From Xylona heveae TC161 (Eukaryota > Ascomycota > Xylonomycetes > Xylonales > Xylonaceae): DNA of 64,000 nucleotides. The notes beneath the pieces are model-generated. The model had not been told where the DNA came from, searched no databases, and worked only from the letters and a program-made list of their open reading frames with translations. The stretch is from positions 1,240,001-1,304,000 of the forward strand of contig NW_017264200.1 in assembly GCF_001619985.1 (NCBI RefSeq), given 5' to 3'. Positions within the stretch are counted from its first letter, which is position 1, and each line of letters starts with the position of its first letter. Made by a program: the position numbers and the translations under genes. Below, piece after piece: positions 1 to 9,675 of the stretch.

Positions 1-1
1 C

Positions 2-1741
2 ACGACGAGCGGGCTTTCGAAGCGGTACGAGTCATGGCGACAACAACTGCTGTATGCGCGTGGGGAGCTCGAAGCGCTCATTGACTTTTCAGAAGACCAG
101 CACTTTGACGAGTCGCCCGCGGCGCTTGCTGCGTCTGTCGCCGTGCAAGTCAACGCGCTGAAACAGCAGATCGAGGCGCACAGTATAAACGCCGTACGAG
201 GCGAGTTGCTCCGTAACGGAATCAGCATTTCGCTCCTCGGCGCGCCGAATGCAGGGAAGAGCTCCCTGCTGAATCGCATCGTCGGGAGAGAAGCCGCGAT
301 TGTGAGCACCGAAGAGGGCACGACGCGCGATATCGTCGAAGCGGGCGTTGATATCCGCGGATGGTATTGTCGCTTTGGCGATACTGCTGGTCTCAGAAGA
401 GATGATTTGTCTTCCAGCCTCCTTTCACAACCTTCACAACCTTCTTCCTCTCCTTCTTCCTCTCCTTCTTCCTCTCCTTCTTCCTCTCCCTCTTCCGCTT
501 CGGCTTCGGCTTCGGCTTCCGTACCGCCAAGCCGCGACGCTGTAGGCAAAGTCGAGCTCGAGGGAATCCGCCGTGCCAAAGAGCGCGCAATGCAATCGGA
601 CGTAGTGATTATCGTCATGTCCGTGGAGCCTCGTCAAACTTCCTCCTCTCCCTCTTCCCCCATTTCCTCCTCGCCGTCGTCGCCGTCGTTCGAGTTACGC
701 GCCGAACCCGACGTCGTCGAAACAGCGACCAAACTCGCCGCTCTGCACGACAACGTCATCATCGTGATCAACAAAGTCGACCAACTTGTCCATTCTCCCA
801 CCGATGGCGATGGCGATGGCGATCAGTCTCGCGTTCTAGACAGCATTGAGCGCTCCGTCAAGGACCTGCTGCCCGCCATCCCGTCCGACCGCATCTTTTA
901 TGTCTCTTGTAAATCGGCCGAGGATGCTTCCCTTTCCCCTCCCCCTTTCCCTTCTCCTTCTCCTCCTACTCCTCCTCCTTTCCCTTCTTCTCTTTCTTCC
1001 TCATCACTACTACCATCATCATCATCATCATCATCATCTTCTTCTTCTTCTTTTGAAAGGAGCCAAGACCGAAGCAGTCCGCAGGGAAACCAAGAACCTC
1101 GTCTACAAGAAATCCCAGATCCAGGACTACAAGGAACCCAAGAACCTCGGCTCCACAGAACCCAAGATCCAGGCGGCGTGCAAACGTTTCTCAACGGGCT
1201 CGTCGCGCATTTCGAGAAGATGACGACGGCGTTCGTGCCGGAGTTGCCGAAGGTGCCGGGCCAGCAGCAGGTCGTGGATGCGTCAGTGTGGGAAGAATCG
1301 CTGGGCGCAACGGAGCGGCAGCGTCTCTTGCTGAACGAGTGTGCGATGTACCTTGATGGGTTTCTTGCCGAAGTGTCGATCCCGTCGTCGTCGTCGTCGT
1401 CGTCGTCGGTGCGGAACGAGGGCGTGCATCATGATCAGAGTCATGACAATGGTAATGACAAAACCGATGGTAATAATGGTAATGATAAAAATGATGAGAA
1501 TGATGAAAAAGGGGATACGGCAGATAGTCTGGACATTGTGGTGGCAGCAGAAAGTCTACGCGCCGCGGCAGATTGTCTGGCGAAAATCACGGGCAAGGGG
1601 GAAGCTGGCGACGTGGAGGAAGTGCTGGGAGTTGTATTTGAAAAGTAAGTGTTTCTATAACGCAAAGCAAAATTGGTTATGGGGAGAACTGTCTAACGAT
1701 TGGAAATTAAAAAACAAAAAAGGTTTTGCGTAGGCAAATGA
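2..1741 (+). CDS. MSS1: Mitochondrial tRNA-modification GTPase MnmE/Mss1 family, 5' end outside window
   Basis: With its partner Mto1/MnmG this family installs the 5-taurinomethyl or carboxymethylaminomethyl group on the wobble uridine of mitochondrial tRNAs. The frame is open from base 2, so the gene starts left of the window. Visible exons are 2-1644 and 1723-1741 (intron 1645-1722, GTAAGT donor, CTAAC branch at 1692), giving 553 visible residues. The sequence shows the tail of the N-terminal domain (EALIDFSED), G1 GAPNAGKSS (visible residues 80-88), G2 TTRDIV, G3 DTAGLR (127-132), G4 NKVD (257-260) and G5 SCK. The tiny last exon adds FCVGK, the invariant C-x-G-K tail that carries the catalytic cysteine. 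Four Ser/Pro- or Asn/Asp-rich inserts written by simple repeats interrupt the G domain and the C-terminal helical domain. Family identity is very secure; the inserts might in part be unrecognised introns. Confidence 0.95.
433..525 (+). repeat. Coding microsatellite, 12-bp TTCTTCCTCTCC-like unit then GCTTCG hexamers
   Basis: About four to five copies of a 12-bp pyrimidine unit are followed by four GCTTCG-type hexamers. They encode Ser-Ser-Pro-Ser and Ala-Ser runs placed just after the G3 motif of the Mss1 GTPase. Confidence 0.9.
1010..1052 (+). repeat. Coding (CAT)n(CTT)n trinucleotide tract
   Basis: About eight CAT units run into five CTT units. In the Mss1 frame they are read as poly-serine, downstream of the G5 motif. 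Confidence 0.9.
1088..1183 (+). repeat. Two-copy 48-bp tandem duplication inside the Mss1 gene
   Basis: Two imperfect copies lie 48 bp apart: CAAGAACCTC recurs at 1091 and 1139, AGATCCAGG at 1117 and 1165. They encode two 16-residue units with the shared pattern QEPRL followed by DPG. Confidence 0.8.
1383..1408 (+). repeat. Coding (TCG)n tract
   Basis: About eight TCG units encode a poly-serine run in the C-terminal helical domain of the GTPase. An Asn/Asp/Lys-rich stretch (1440-1512) built of AATGGT/GATAA-type words follows. Confidence 0.85.
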
Positions 1742-2179
1742 AATCAACTGAACCGAAATGAAAAAAAAAGGACGAAACAAAACCAAACAAAACAAAACAA
1801 AACGGCCAATCGAGATAAAACTCTGCTGATTCAAATTCAAACTCCTCCCTGATTATGCTGACGTGCCTATCCGACCTTGAAACAAAAAAGACTCCAAAGA
1901 AGCGGAGAAGAACCGGCCCCAACGGACTGTCTGCTACACAGTAGAGGGTCCGTTGGATAGAGCCGAGTTCACACGAGTCCAACAAAACAAACAAACAATC
2001 CTTCCGTGCGCCATTTGTCTTTCTATCATGCGCATCGGCCTGCGAATGCGCATCGAACAAAAACCCCGAAAGCCAGACCATCTAATTTTCCCAACTCCAT
2101 GCTGTGCAGCACCAATTCTAATAATGATCCGAAACGAAAGAAAGGAAGCGGATAATATAGAGCATGGTGGGGGAGAGGA
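1742..2179. other. Intergenic spacer with AAAAC-rich tract
   Basis: This is the 3' flank of the GTPase gene. It holds an (AAACA)n tract at about 1774-1803. No gene or RNA is recognisable. Confidence 0.6.
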
Positions 2180-2450
2180 CTAGTTATAGCCTCCTCTGCC
2201 GGCATCGGGTTGAGAAGTGCCGTCGGGCGAAGATGGTCCATTTCGGCATTTCGACGAGCCGTTGGAAGTGGCCATGCCAGTGGACTTGTTATATCCGCCT
2301 CGTCCCATTGTGATTTTGTTGGTTTTGTGGATGGTCGGAATGGTGACTTTTCGCGTTTCTGCGCGCAGAAAATGCAAAATAAAGCGACACGTAACAAAGA
2401 CCGCTGTCACTATCGCAAAGAAATAGACCGGGGAGCAGGCGATAGACCTG
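2180..2450 (-). CDS. Possible last exon of a small single-pass membrane protein ending in GRGGYN repeats
   Basis: I do not recognise this gene. The minus-strand frame ends at 2180 and encodes a hydrophobic segment (SPVYFFAIVTAVFV to ILHFL), then a basic stretch and two copies of GRGGYN, the second being the C-terminus. That is the layout of a signal-anchor peptide with a soluble polar tail of about 55 residues. No in-frame ATG precedes the hydrophobic segment; the frame opens with TTG at 2530. A good acceptor (TTCACAG) lies near 2450, so this looks like a terminal exon whose upstream partner is unresolved. The best upstream ATG candidate is at 2840 (MAAPEMGEF), but no convincing donor was seen. 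Confidence 0.4.
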
Positions 2451-4775
2451 TGAATTCTATTATTTAAGAAGCCTATTAGGCCTATCTCCCGCTGGGATGA
2501 TCTTGTTAAGAGCTCTCGTTGAATAGTCAAGGATGACTTTATCGTTGTAATGGCTGGGTGTTTGTTCGCAAGACCTTCTAGACGTTGAATTGAAGGAGTA
2601 TTGGGTTTTTTTTTTGTTCACAGTCGTCTGTAGGGCAACAACAATGTCGAGGAATTGGAGTAGCGGATATGAGCAGCGTGTAGAAACAGCTCCAGTATAT
2701 CTTTGAGATGGAAGAAATCTTGAATTGAGATGATCGAATAAACAAGTATTCAATCCAGTGAGAACTTTGATATCAATTGCTGCACTTGGAAGAGATTGAT
2801 GGATGCTGGAATAAAACTCTCCCATCTCAGGGGCAGCCATTCTTTCTTATATTCCATACTGTTGCGCATCTGAATTTTTTTTGCTGCTGGTTCTGTTTGT
2901 GCTGCTGTTCCTGCTGAACACGCCACTGACGCTGTTGCTGAGCTGCTGAAGACGTTGCAGCTGCCTGAATGGTTAGCCTCACCAGCTTTTCCAAATCGTA
3001 TCCGCAAAGACCACCATCACCACCACCACCAACAACATTATTCACAACGGTTGAACAAATTTGGAATAAATTGTTAGTCACAATGGCCAAAACGATCTCT
3101 ATGTCATGTTGCTGCCTCAGCAGCGATTTGTGGCAGCCGCATCTTGCCCTGCCTCACTTAGTCTGGTTCGCGAATCGCCAGGTCCTGCGATCCAATCTAA
3201 TTGCAGAGCTGCCTTTTTTTTTGGCCTTGGGAAATTGTGCAGAGAATACCCTTACCGGGATCGTCAGCTTCAAATCCCATCAGATCCAGTCAGCTGGATT
3301 AGCGGCTTGGATCGTCCTCAGGGTTCCTGCTCCCAGGTGCGAGTTCCAGCTCTTTGGGACAACAGGGGCCCTGGCGATCAAAAACGGGATTAGAAATGAG
3401 AGGTGATCGACAGGACGATTACGATTAATGGTTGGCTTGAACGTCTGCGGTCTGCCTGTCCGTCATACCCGCATACAGGGCATAACAGACCTGTACAGAT
3501 ATGGCAGTTATGCACAGCCTGTGACATAGCATATTCCAGTTTCATGAGTCAGTAATATTACCCTGTTGGAAATGATTTATGCAGAAAAGAGTATCGCTTT
3601 GCTTTTTGTGTTGTTCAGCCTTGTCGGCTGTGCGAAGATGTGCCTGCAGTAGTTTCGTCTGCCACGAGAAGGCTAGAACATTTTTAGAAAAGGCAGCCTG
3701 GTGAGCCATCACGCTGTTGGTAGAGTCGAACAGTACGAGCGTACCGAGGTTGTTATCTGCGTCAGCACAGCTACACCGACTTGGAGGTAAAATACATCAA
3801 AGCTCGAGAGGATGACATTGTGAGCTCTCAGGCAAAGGTTCAGTAAGCCGGAAAATAGAAGCGCCGATAAATAACTGCCGTTCGAAGAAACGTGATAGGG
3901 CAACTGGCGCAAAGTCTAGGACTCAGGCAACAGGGCAGTTGCTATCGCCTGACAAATTAGCATGAAAATGACTGAAAGGGTTGCAGCGTAAAGGATCAGT
4001 GCTGCGCCTTCGTACAGTAATCCACTTTCCCCCATGCGTTGTGTATTATTGTCGCATCGTTGAGACCATTTGACCCACTTTCGTTGATGCTATTCAGGTA
4101 CAGTACAACTTTGTGGCTATACACTGTACTGTACTGTAGTAGGTAAGGTATCCAGTGCATTATGACGAATATAATGTAATACTCGTACAAGCCACGTAAC
4201 TTTCCACAAACCCTGCTTCCACAGGGTCTTCAGGTACCGTGTACACGTACCGCAGTACGCGCTGATCTTTTTGTGGGATTCCGCTTTGCGTTATGGCCCA
4301 ATTGCACAGAAGTTACCAGGCTGGCACTGAGCAACTGGACAATTGCGCAATGAGTCAATCTTGACATCCTGTTGCCCATATTGGAATCATTGCCCCGACC
4401 CTTGTTGGAGATGGAAAGCTGAGTCTTAGCAAGTCACTGCGACTGCGTCTGTGGCTGCTCTTCACACAGGATTTTGCCTATTACTCAGGCTCCGACTCAA
4501 TTTGTAATATGATTTCCGAGTTTCTGCCTAGACAAACATCATTTTTTGCACACCCCCAAAAATATATTTCCGGATCTCTTTTGCAACAGATTCGACCTGT
4601 CGCAGAGAGACCGAGACATAACTGACGTCGTTGGAAGCCTAAGGTGGTAGTTGGACTCATGGCGAACCTAAACTGCTAAACTGGTGGGGTTCAACCTGGG
4701 GACAAACTATTGGGGAATTCCCGAACCCGTCTGCCCCACTATCCTCTACCTCGCTAAGTATTCGGCACAACTAAT

Positions 4776-4784
4776 TACTCCGTA
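4776..4784. repeat. Intergenic TACTCCGTA 9-mer
   Basis: First of six perfect copies of this near-palindrome in the window, all intergenic. Confidence 0.7.
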
Positions 4785-5167
4785 TGAGGGTAGCGCAGTA
4801 AAGTAATCCACCGAGAACACCAAGACCGATATACGAGAGCAATAAGTTCAAATGGTATAGGAAACAAAGAAGACAGAAAGGAATAAAGGGAGGGGAAAAT
4901 AAGGAATGAAAAAATATGGAAAGGAATTTGTCACGGTAATTGGCCACTTCTGTGACATACGAAATGGGGCAGTGCAGCAGCGCAGTAGGGCTACTGCGCA
5001 ATGGGATAAGAATTAAGAGATCACTCCTGTCAAAGATGGCAGAGAACTGTCTCGTCTGTTTAAATAGTGATGTCGATTATTATCCTTTAGTGAGAGCATA
5101 CTAATCCAAAGACATTAACACTGAGCTGAGCTATAGAAAGCACTGATGGCAAAATGGCCGTATCAAA

Positions 5168-5202
5168 GAAATAATAATGATAATAATAATAATAATAAAA
5201 GA
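5168..5202. repeat. (ATA)n microsatellite
   Basis: About eleven AAT/ATA units with one GAT interruption, downstream of the MFS transporter stop codon. Confidence 0.85.
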
Positions 5203-5348
5203 AAAGAAAAAGAAAAACAACTAGGCATCAGGGAATCATAGATTTTGCTGTGAATAAATATCAAAGGAATTGAAAAGGTCAACAGGACACAAGGAGATAT
5301 GGCTGGGAATGAAGAAATAGGAGACGCATTGGGGCAAGGAGATGGTGT

Positions 5349-7439
5349 CTATCGAGGAGACGGCGAGCGATTTTCAGTCGACGCATGAGCCATGCCATGC
5401 TTCTCAGTGGTGACTACATGCTCTGGCACAGTAATATTTCGATTCCGCGCCTCGTTAATCTCCCGAGCCTGTTTCAACTTGTCCTCGAGCGAGAGCGGTT
5501 GGGTTTCAACTTGATTTGCCTTGACATTTCCACGAATCAGGGCCCACAAATACGACTTATAGATGACACGGCTGCGATTCAACGTTGGCTCATGCGAGTC
5601 CTGCCCTTCGACATTGTCGCTGGCTTTGGATTTGCGAATCCAAACGTTTCCAAGCAATGAGGAACCGAGAAGACCCAAGGCCAAGATGGGAATGATGGAA
5701 ACAAATGCAAACATCACTGCCACCTTGGCCTTGTCACGTACCTCGTCTTGTAGCGCAGGAGGTAGCTGGTCAATCGAGCTCAGGCTTTCAGAATTGTGGA
5801 GATTAAAAGCACCATGGCTTGTCTGGCCCGCCTGCTTGAAAATGCTTGCCATCTTATTGTTGAAGACACTGCCCATGATGGTCAGAGCGATAGTGCCGCC
5901 AAACGGTAAGAAGAACCGGTTGATGGACATGGCCGGCGCGATCCGCTCAGGCCAAATACCCGCCATGTGCAAAGAGCCGGGCATGAATCGAAGGCCAGTG
6001 CCCGCACCTGCGACGACCATCATGCCATTGACCACGCCCGAGTTTCGAGCACGTGTAGCCCAGGTGATGAGCGCAACTCCCACTGTTTCAATGATTGTTC
6101 CTGAAAACAGCGGCCAAAAAGTCTGCGAGGGCCATATGTTGCACAAGAACATTGCCGAATAAGCGCCTGCACCAATTCCTGGAATGTAATACAGCAACTG
6201 AACACCGGCCTTGGAAGACTCATAACCCTCGACAAGCGTGAAGTAGATGCCAATAAAATAAAACACAGAGTACATGGCCGCGCCGGTCGCCGCTTGTAGG
6301 AGAGCCAGCAAAAATGTATCCTTTTTCTGAAAGAGACTAAAAGGGATCATGGCAATTTGTCGAGGGAACGCCCTTGCGAGAGGCTTTCCGGGCTCGAGGA
6401 GGAACTCATAAAGGAAAAAGAGAACAAAAAGAATGGCCCCGGGGATGAGAGTGCCAAGCACTGCCCCAGAGCTCCACGCATAGGTTGATCCTCCCCAGGC
6501 CGTGGCCAGGATAAGCAGTCCAACTCCAAAGATGAAGAGAAGCGTTCCACCGTAGTCGATCCCTGCAATAGCTGAGATAAAAGACCGTTCCCCACGAGGC
6601 TGAACCTGATATGTTCCCTTGACGAGCTCTTTGCGGAGCAGGACAAAAATGATAACATGCGCAAGAACGGCGACGGGGATGCTGATGACGAAACAGTATC
6701 TCCAGTTTGCGTTGGTCAGGTAACCGCCGACCACGGGACCAATACTGTAACTGATTCCTGACACCAAGGAGAAGATGGTATTATTCTTGGCGTTGTCCTT
6801 GAGTGAAACTCGATCCGACAAGCATATTTGGACAACGTTGAGGAGACCGGCGGCGCTGACTCCCTGTAGCGCTCTTCCGAGTAACAACATGCCCCATGTC
6901 TGGGCAGCGGCAGCCAAAGTGCTGCCCACCACGGTCAAGAAAACTGCCGCTTGCAGGACTGCATGGCGGCCAAAGATATCGGCAAGCTGACCAAATGTAG
7001 GAATAAAGGCGGATGAGGTTAGAGTGTAAGCCGTCACGATCCAATTCAATTGGTTGAATTTGTTGAAATGGGATGCGATGAATGGGAGCGCAGTTGCCAC
7101 TACTGTCAGGTCGAGTGAAGCCAGAAAGAATGGCAATACCAAACCAATTATAAGCTTCCATCGATAGACCCTCGAATCGTGCTTCTCCTTCTTCTTCTTG
7201 GCTTGCTCGGCAAGTAAATGTTCTTCAGTGACCTCAGGCCGTGATTCGACGGAGATATCGCCGGGGTGGTCATTTTGAGATATTTGATGAATCTCTTCTG
7301 GTGGCTTGACAGCAAGCTTTGACGTCCGCGGCTGGCGGTCAGTCTGCAGGCCATGAGTAGTCGAAGGTTCAGATGTCGGTGCACTTTGAGTTTGTCGGGC
7401 CTTGTATGCCCTATAAGCTTTCCTCGCTAGAAAATACAT
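5349..7439 (-). CDS. MFS transporter, DHA2 (14-TM drug:H+ antiporter) type
   Basis: An intronless frame encodes 696 residues. After a polar N-terminus of about 93 residues the hydrophobic helices begin (LIIGLVLPFFLASLD). The DHA2 signature LDLTVVATALP lies at 109-119 and the MFS loop motif GQLADIFGRH at 150-159, followed by a motif-C-like SYSIGPVVGGYL. Number and spacing of hydrophobic segments fit 14 helices, and a charged tail of about 70 residues follows the last helix. Members of this family pump toxic compounds, siderophores or secondary metabolites out of fungal cells; the substrate cannot be read from sequence. The ATG at 7439 is the first in frame. The neighbours show no biosynthetic cluster, which weakens a dedicated metabolite-export role. 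Confidence 0.92.
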   Translation of the reverse strand: MYFLARKAYRAYKARQTQSAPTSEPSTTHGLQTDRQPRTSKLAVKPPEEIHQISQNDHPGDISVESRPEVTEEHLLAEQAKKKKEKHDSRVYRWKLIIGLVLPFFLASLDLTVVATALPFIASHFNKFNQLNWIVTAYTLTSSAFIPTFGQLADIFGRHAVLQAAVFLTVVGSTLAAAAQTWGMLLLGRALQGVSAAGLLNVVQICLSDRVSLKDNAKNNTIFSLVSGISYSIGPVVGGYLTNANWRYCFVISIPVAVLAHVIIFVLLRKELVKGTYQVQPRGERSFISAIAGIDYGGTLLFIFGVGLLILATAWGGSTYAWSSGAVLGTLIPGAILFVLFFLYEFLLEPGKPLARAFPRQIAMIPFSLFQKKDTFLLALLQAATGAAMYSVFYFIGIYFTLVEGYESSKAGVQLLYYIPGIGAGAYSAMFLCNIWPSQTFWPLFSGTIIETVGVALITWATRARNSGVVNGMMVVAGAGTGLRFMPGSLHMAGIWPERIAPAMSINRFFLPFGGTIALTIMGSVFNNKMASIFKQAGQTSHGAFNLHNSESLSSIDQLPPALQDEVRDKAKVAVMFAFVSIIPILALGLLGSSLLGNVWIRKSKASDNVEGQDSHEPTLNRSRVIYKSYLWALIRGNVKANQVETQPLSLEDKLKQAREINEARNRNITVPEHVVTTEKHGMAHASTENRSPSPR

Positions 7440-8925
7440 TGCTGATGGAAAGACTGCTTTGCAAACAAAAAATGAGAAAAGAAAAGGAAAAACAATTGGA
7501 AGAACAGAATTTGTGATGCAGTCGTGATGCTCAGTCAGAGGACCCCGGTGCTAGAGCTGGATTATCGAGCAAGATAATGTGACGACCATTTGGACAGTTG
7601 AGTTTGAGGGGCATGACAGAAATATAAGCTAACATTGTAGAGACCAAAAAAATTATACACAAAACGGCCAGCGTTCACCGCGTTCGCACACTTGTCTCCA
7701 CACAAGAGATGGTGCGAAGTCCGAGCTTTTTGCTGACATGTAAAACAAGGGGAGGAAGGGGCGCAGTCATGGCGTCCAGACAGTCAAGCCAAAGTTAGTT
7801 GGGAAAACTTAAGCGGAGCGGGAAGCAAATTGATACGGTAAAATCTCTATTATTCTACTCTCACCATGTCTTAGGGTAAAGCCTTACGAAGCTTAGTTTC
7901 CATTTAACAAGCAATTTCACTAGCACATGTCCTGTGTCCGTAGTTGCATTTGGATCCTGCCTTGCAGATCTCTGTATGGCTCAAAGATTTACGCGCTCAG
8001 AACCTAAATTGTCAACTAACTAGAGATTGATTTTCGTTGGATCAAAGCGCTGAAGAAAAACGGGACTGCTATGAGCGTTGTACTGGACTCGCGGAAAGCA
8101 CCAAATCTAGTTAGGCGCCTTAAATGGACTGAGTCCCCTGTTGTAGGGTCCAATCGTTAAGAAATTAACTTGGGAGCCGAAAGGGTTCAACTAACAACGA
8201 TATGGTTTCATTGGCGGGCCAAACCTCCAATGAGCATGTGTGATTTGGCGAAGGACCCTCCTTTTTGGGGGGGATGATTGATCTATCGGAGCAGTTGAAG
8301 TTTGTTATAAGTTGACTTACTCCGTAGAGAAGTCGCCTGGCGCAAAGTCATGGCTTATCAGTTCACGCTATCCCTTCCTTGGGCAATTCCACGAGCTCTT
8401 TCGGCCGTTACGCCCTGTACGCAATTCTCCGTTCGCTTGTATCCGCTGTCCAGGCTGCAATCATTATTTACCCCCTGCAACCATACCAGCAGCTGAGGTA
8501 TGCCTGTATGGTTCCAGGGCTAGATACAACTTTGAGGGCCCGGAAGACACATGTTGTTATTGATCGTGGTGTTTGAGTCGACGGAGGCTGTACCGTTTCG
8601 GTCCATTCCACTCACTCATTGGTCAGATGGAAGCCAAACATTAAACGTCACTGTTCACAAAGCATGATCATTCTCGACTTGAAATCGTAGTTGATCTCTA
8701 GCTGAAGAAGTGCCTTCTTGGCTCCATTGATCCCTGGAATCCAATCCACGAAATTTACGGTGACACTGCTTGGATTTTGTTTTGGGGAACCAGACAGGAT
8801 GATATCACGGGATGAAGTGATTGAAAGCTTCATGTGCATTTATTTCGCAAACAGCAATTCTAAGACGACATGCCTCTCATCTAAGCCGTCATTATCCCAA
8901 AGGCAAAACACATATTGTAGAGCGA
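7440..8925. other. Intergenic region upstream of the MFS gene
   Basis: It should contain the MFS promoter and the 3' flank of the next gene. Nothing else is recognisable except TACTCCGTA at 8318. Confidence 0.55.
8318..8326. repeat. Intergenic TACTCCGTA 9-mer
   Basis: Second perfect copy in the window; between the MFS gene and the small membrane-protein gene. Confidence 0.7.
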
Positions 8926-9675
8926 TTAATTCAAGTTGCTTGGGGTCCGCTGACCAGCTGAACGGGATTGCTGTGGCAGTCGTGGATCGCCATCTTTGTT
9001 CTCTTCATCACTCTCGTCTCGAAATCCCTCCTCAAGCTCTCTACTGAGACGTCTTTGATTGTCTATACCATGACTGGCTTGAATTTCCAACTCCTCTCTT
9101 CTAATCGTATTCACATCGAATCCAACCATGCCCTCACCGAGCTCATCGTCCAAAAGTTCTTCATCATTGTACAAATGATGGTTCTGATAATTTCGCCAGA
9201 CGGGAAGACTATTGGCCCATCGTGGTCGCCAGTCCAACGTATTCAGCGCGCGAAGGACACGTAATGAAGCCGAAGTGGTTCTATCTGAGATGGACTGCAG
9301 CGGCAAGTATTGCGAATATCTATGTCGGTGACGACGAATTACAGGCAACAAAAAGTAGTGCAGGATCAGGTAGAGCCCAAGCGATATTAACGCAGGCACG
9401 AGAACGGTCTGAATCTGTCAGTAATGAGGTAACCTTGTAGCCTTCATCTGAGGATGACCAGTTCGGCTGAGTCAAGCAGATGTTCATTCCAGATAATGAC
9501 TGACCTTAAAGAACCCAGTAAACTTGCCCATTGATTCCGCGAAGCTTGTACCGTCATCCGTTGGTGGTGTTGGAGGAGGGTAATAAGCTGGTAGGTGGGC
9601 TGGGATGGAGCGCGAAATAATGGAGGATGACCGCACGTGGAGAGCCATGACCAGGCCCCCGGTCGACACATACAT
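8926..9675 (-). CDS. Fungal single-pass membrane protein of unknown function
   Basis: Two exons, 9675-9505 and 9414-8926 (intron 9504-9415, donor GTCAGT, acceptor CTGACAG), give 219 residues. A second in-frame ATG at 9648 (MALHVRSSS) is an equally good start. Exon 1 has a proline-rich patch (AYYPPPTPPTDDGTSF) before one strong hydrophobic helix at about 58-82 (TVLVPALISLGLYLILHYFLLPVI) followed by RRHRHR. The rest is polar and acidic. This suggests a type III or signal-anchored protein with a cytosolic C-terminus by the positive-inside rule. The intron falls exactly before the hydrophobic helix and joins a frame rich in conserved-looking residues, which supports reality. I do not recognise the family; it may be fungus-specific. 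Confidence 0.65.

Larger units (their letters stand above)
2451..5348. other. Long intergenic region, no gene seen
   Basis: Open frames here are short, low in complexity or overlapping, and none shows a recognisable domain. The region contains a run of T at about 2609, a CAN-rich tract at 3008-3040, a cluster of GTAC-containing near-palindromes at 4090-4260, one TACTCCGTA at 4776 and an (ATA)n tract at 5168-5202. Confidence 0.55.

Noticed and set aside
143-145. GTG at 143 as a start of the Mss1 gene
   Set aside because: The frame is open and family-like (EALIDFSED) from base 2, so this is internal.
348-637. Arg/Lys- and Leu-rich open frames in other phases and on the minus strand across the first 1.2 kb
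   Set aside because: They are other-phase readings of the Ser/Pro microsatellites inside the Mss1 gene.
2827-3090. Gln-rich minus-strand frame of 87 codons
   Set aside because: Low-complexity sequence with no domain; its glutamines come from a CAG-like repeat. It could be part of the leader of the small membrane-protein gene, but there is no evidence of coding.
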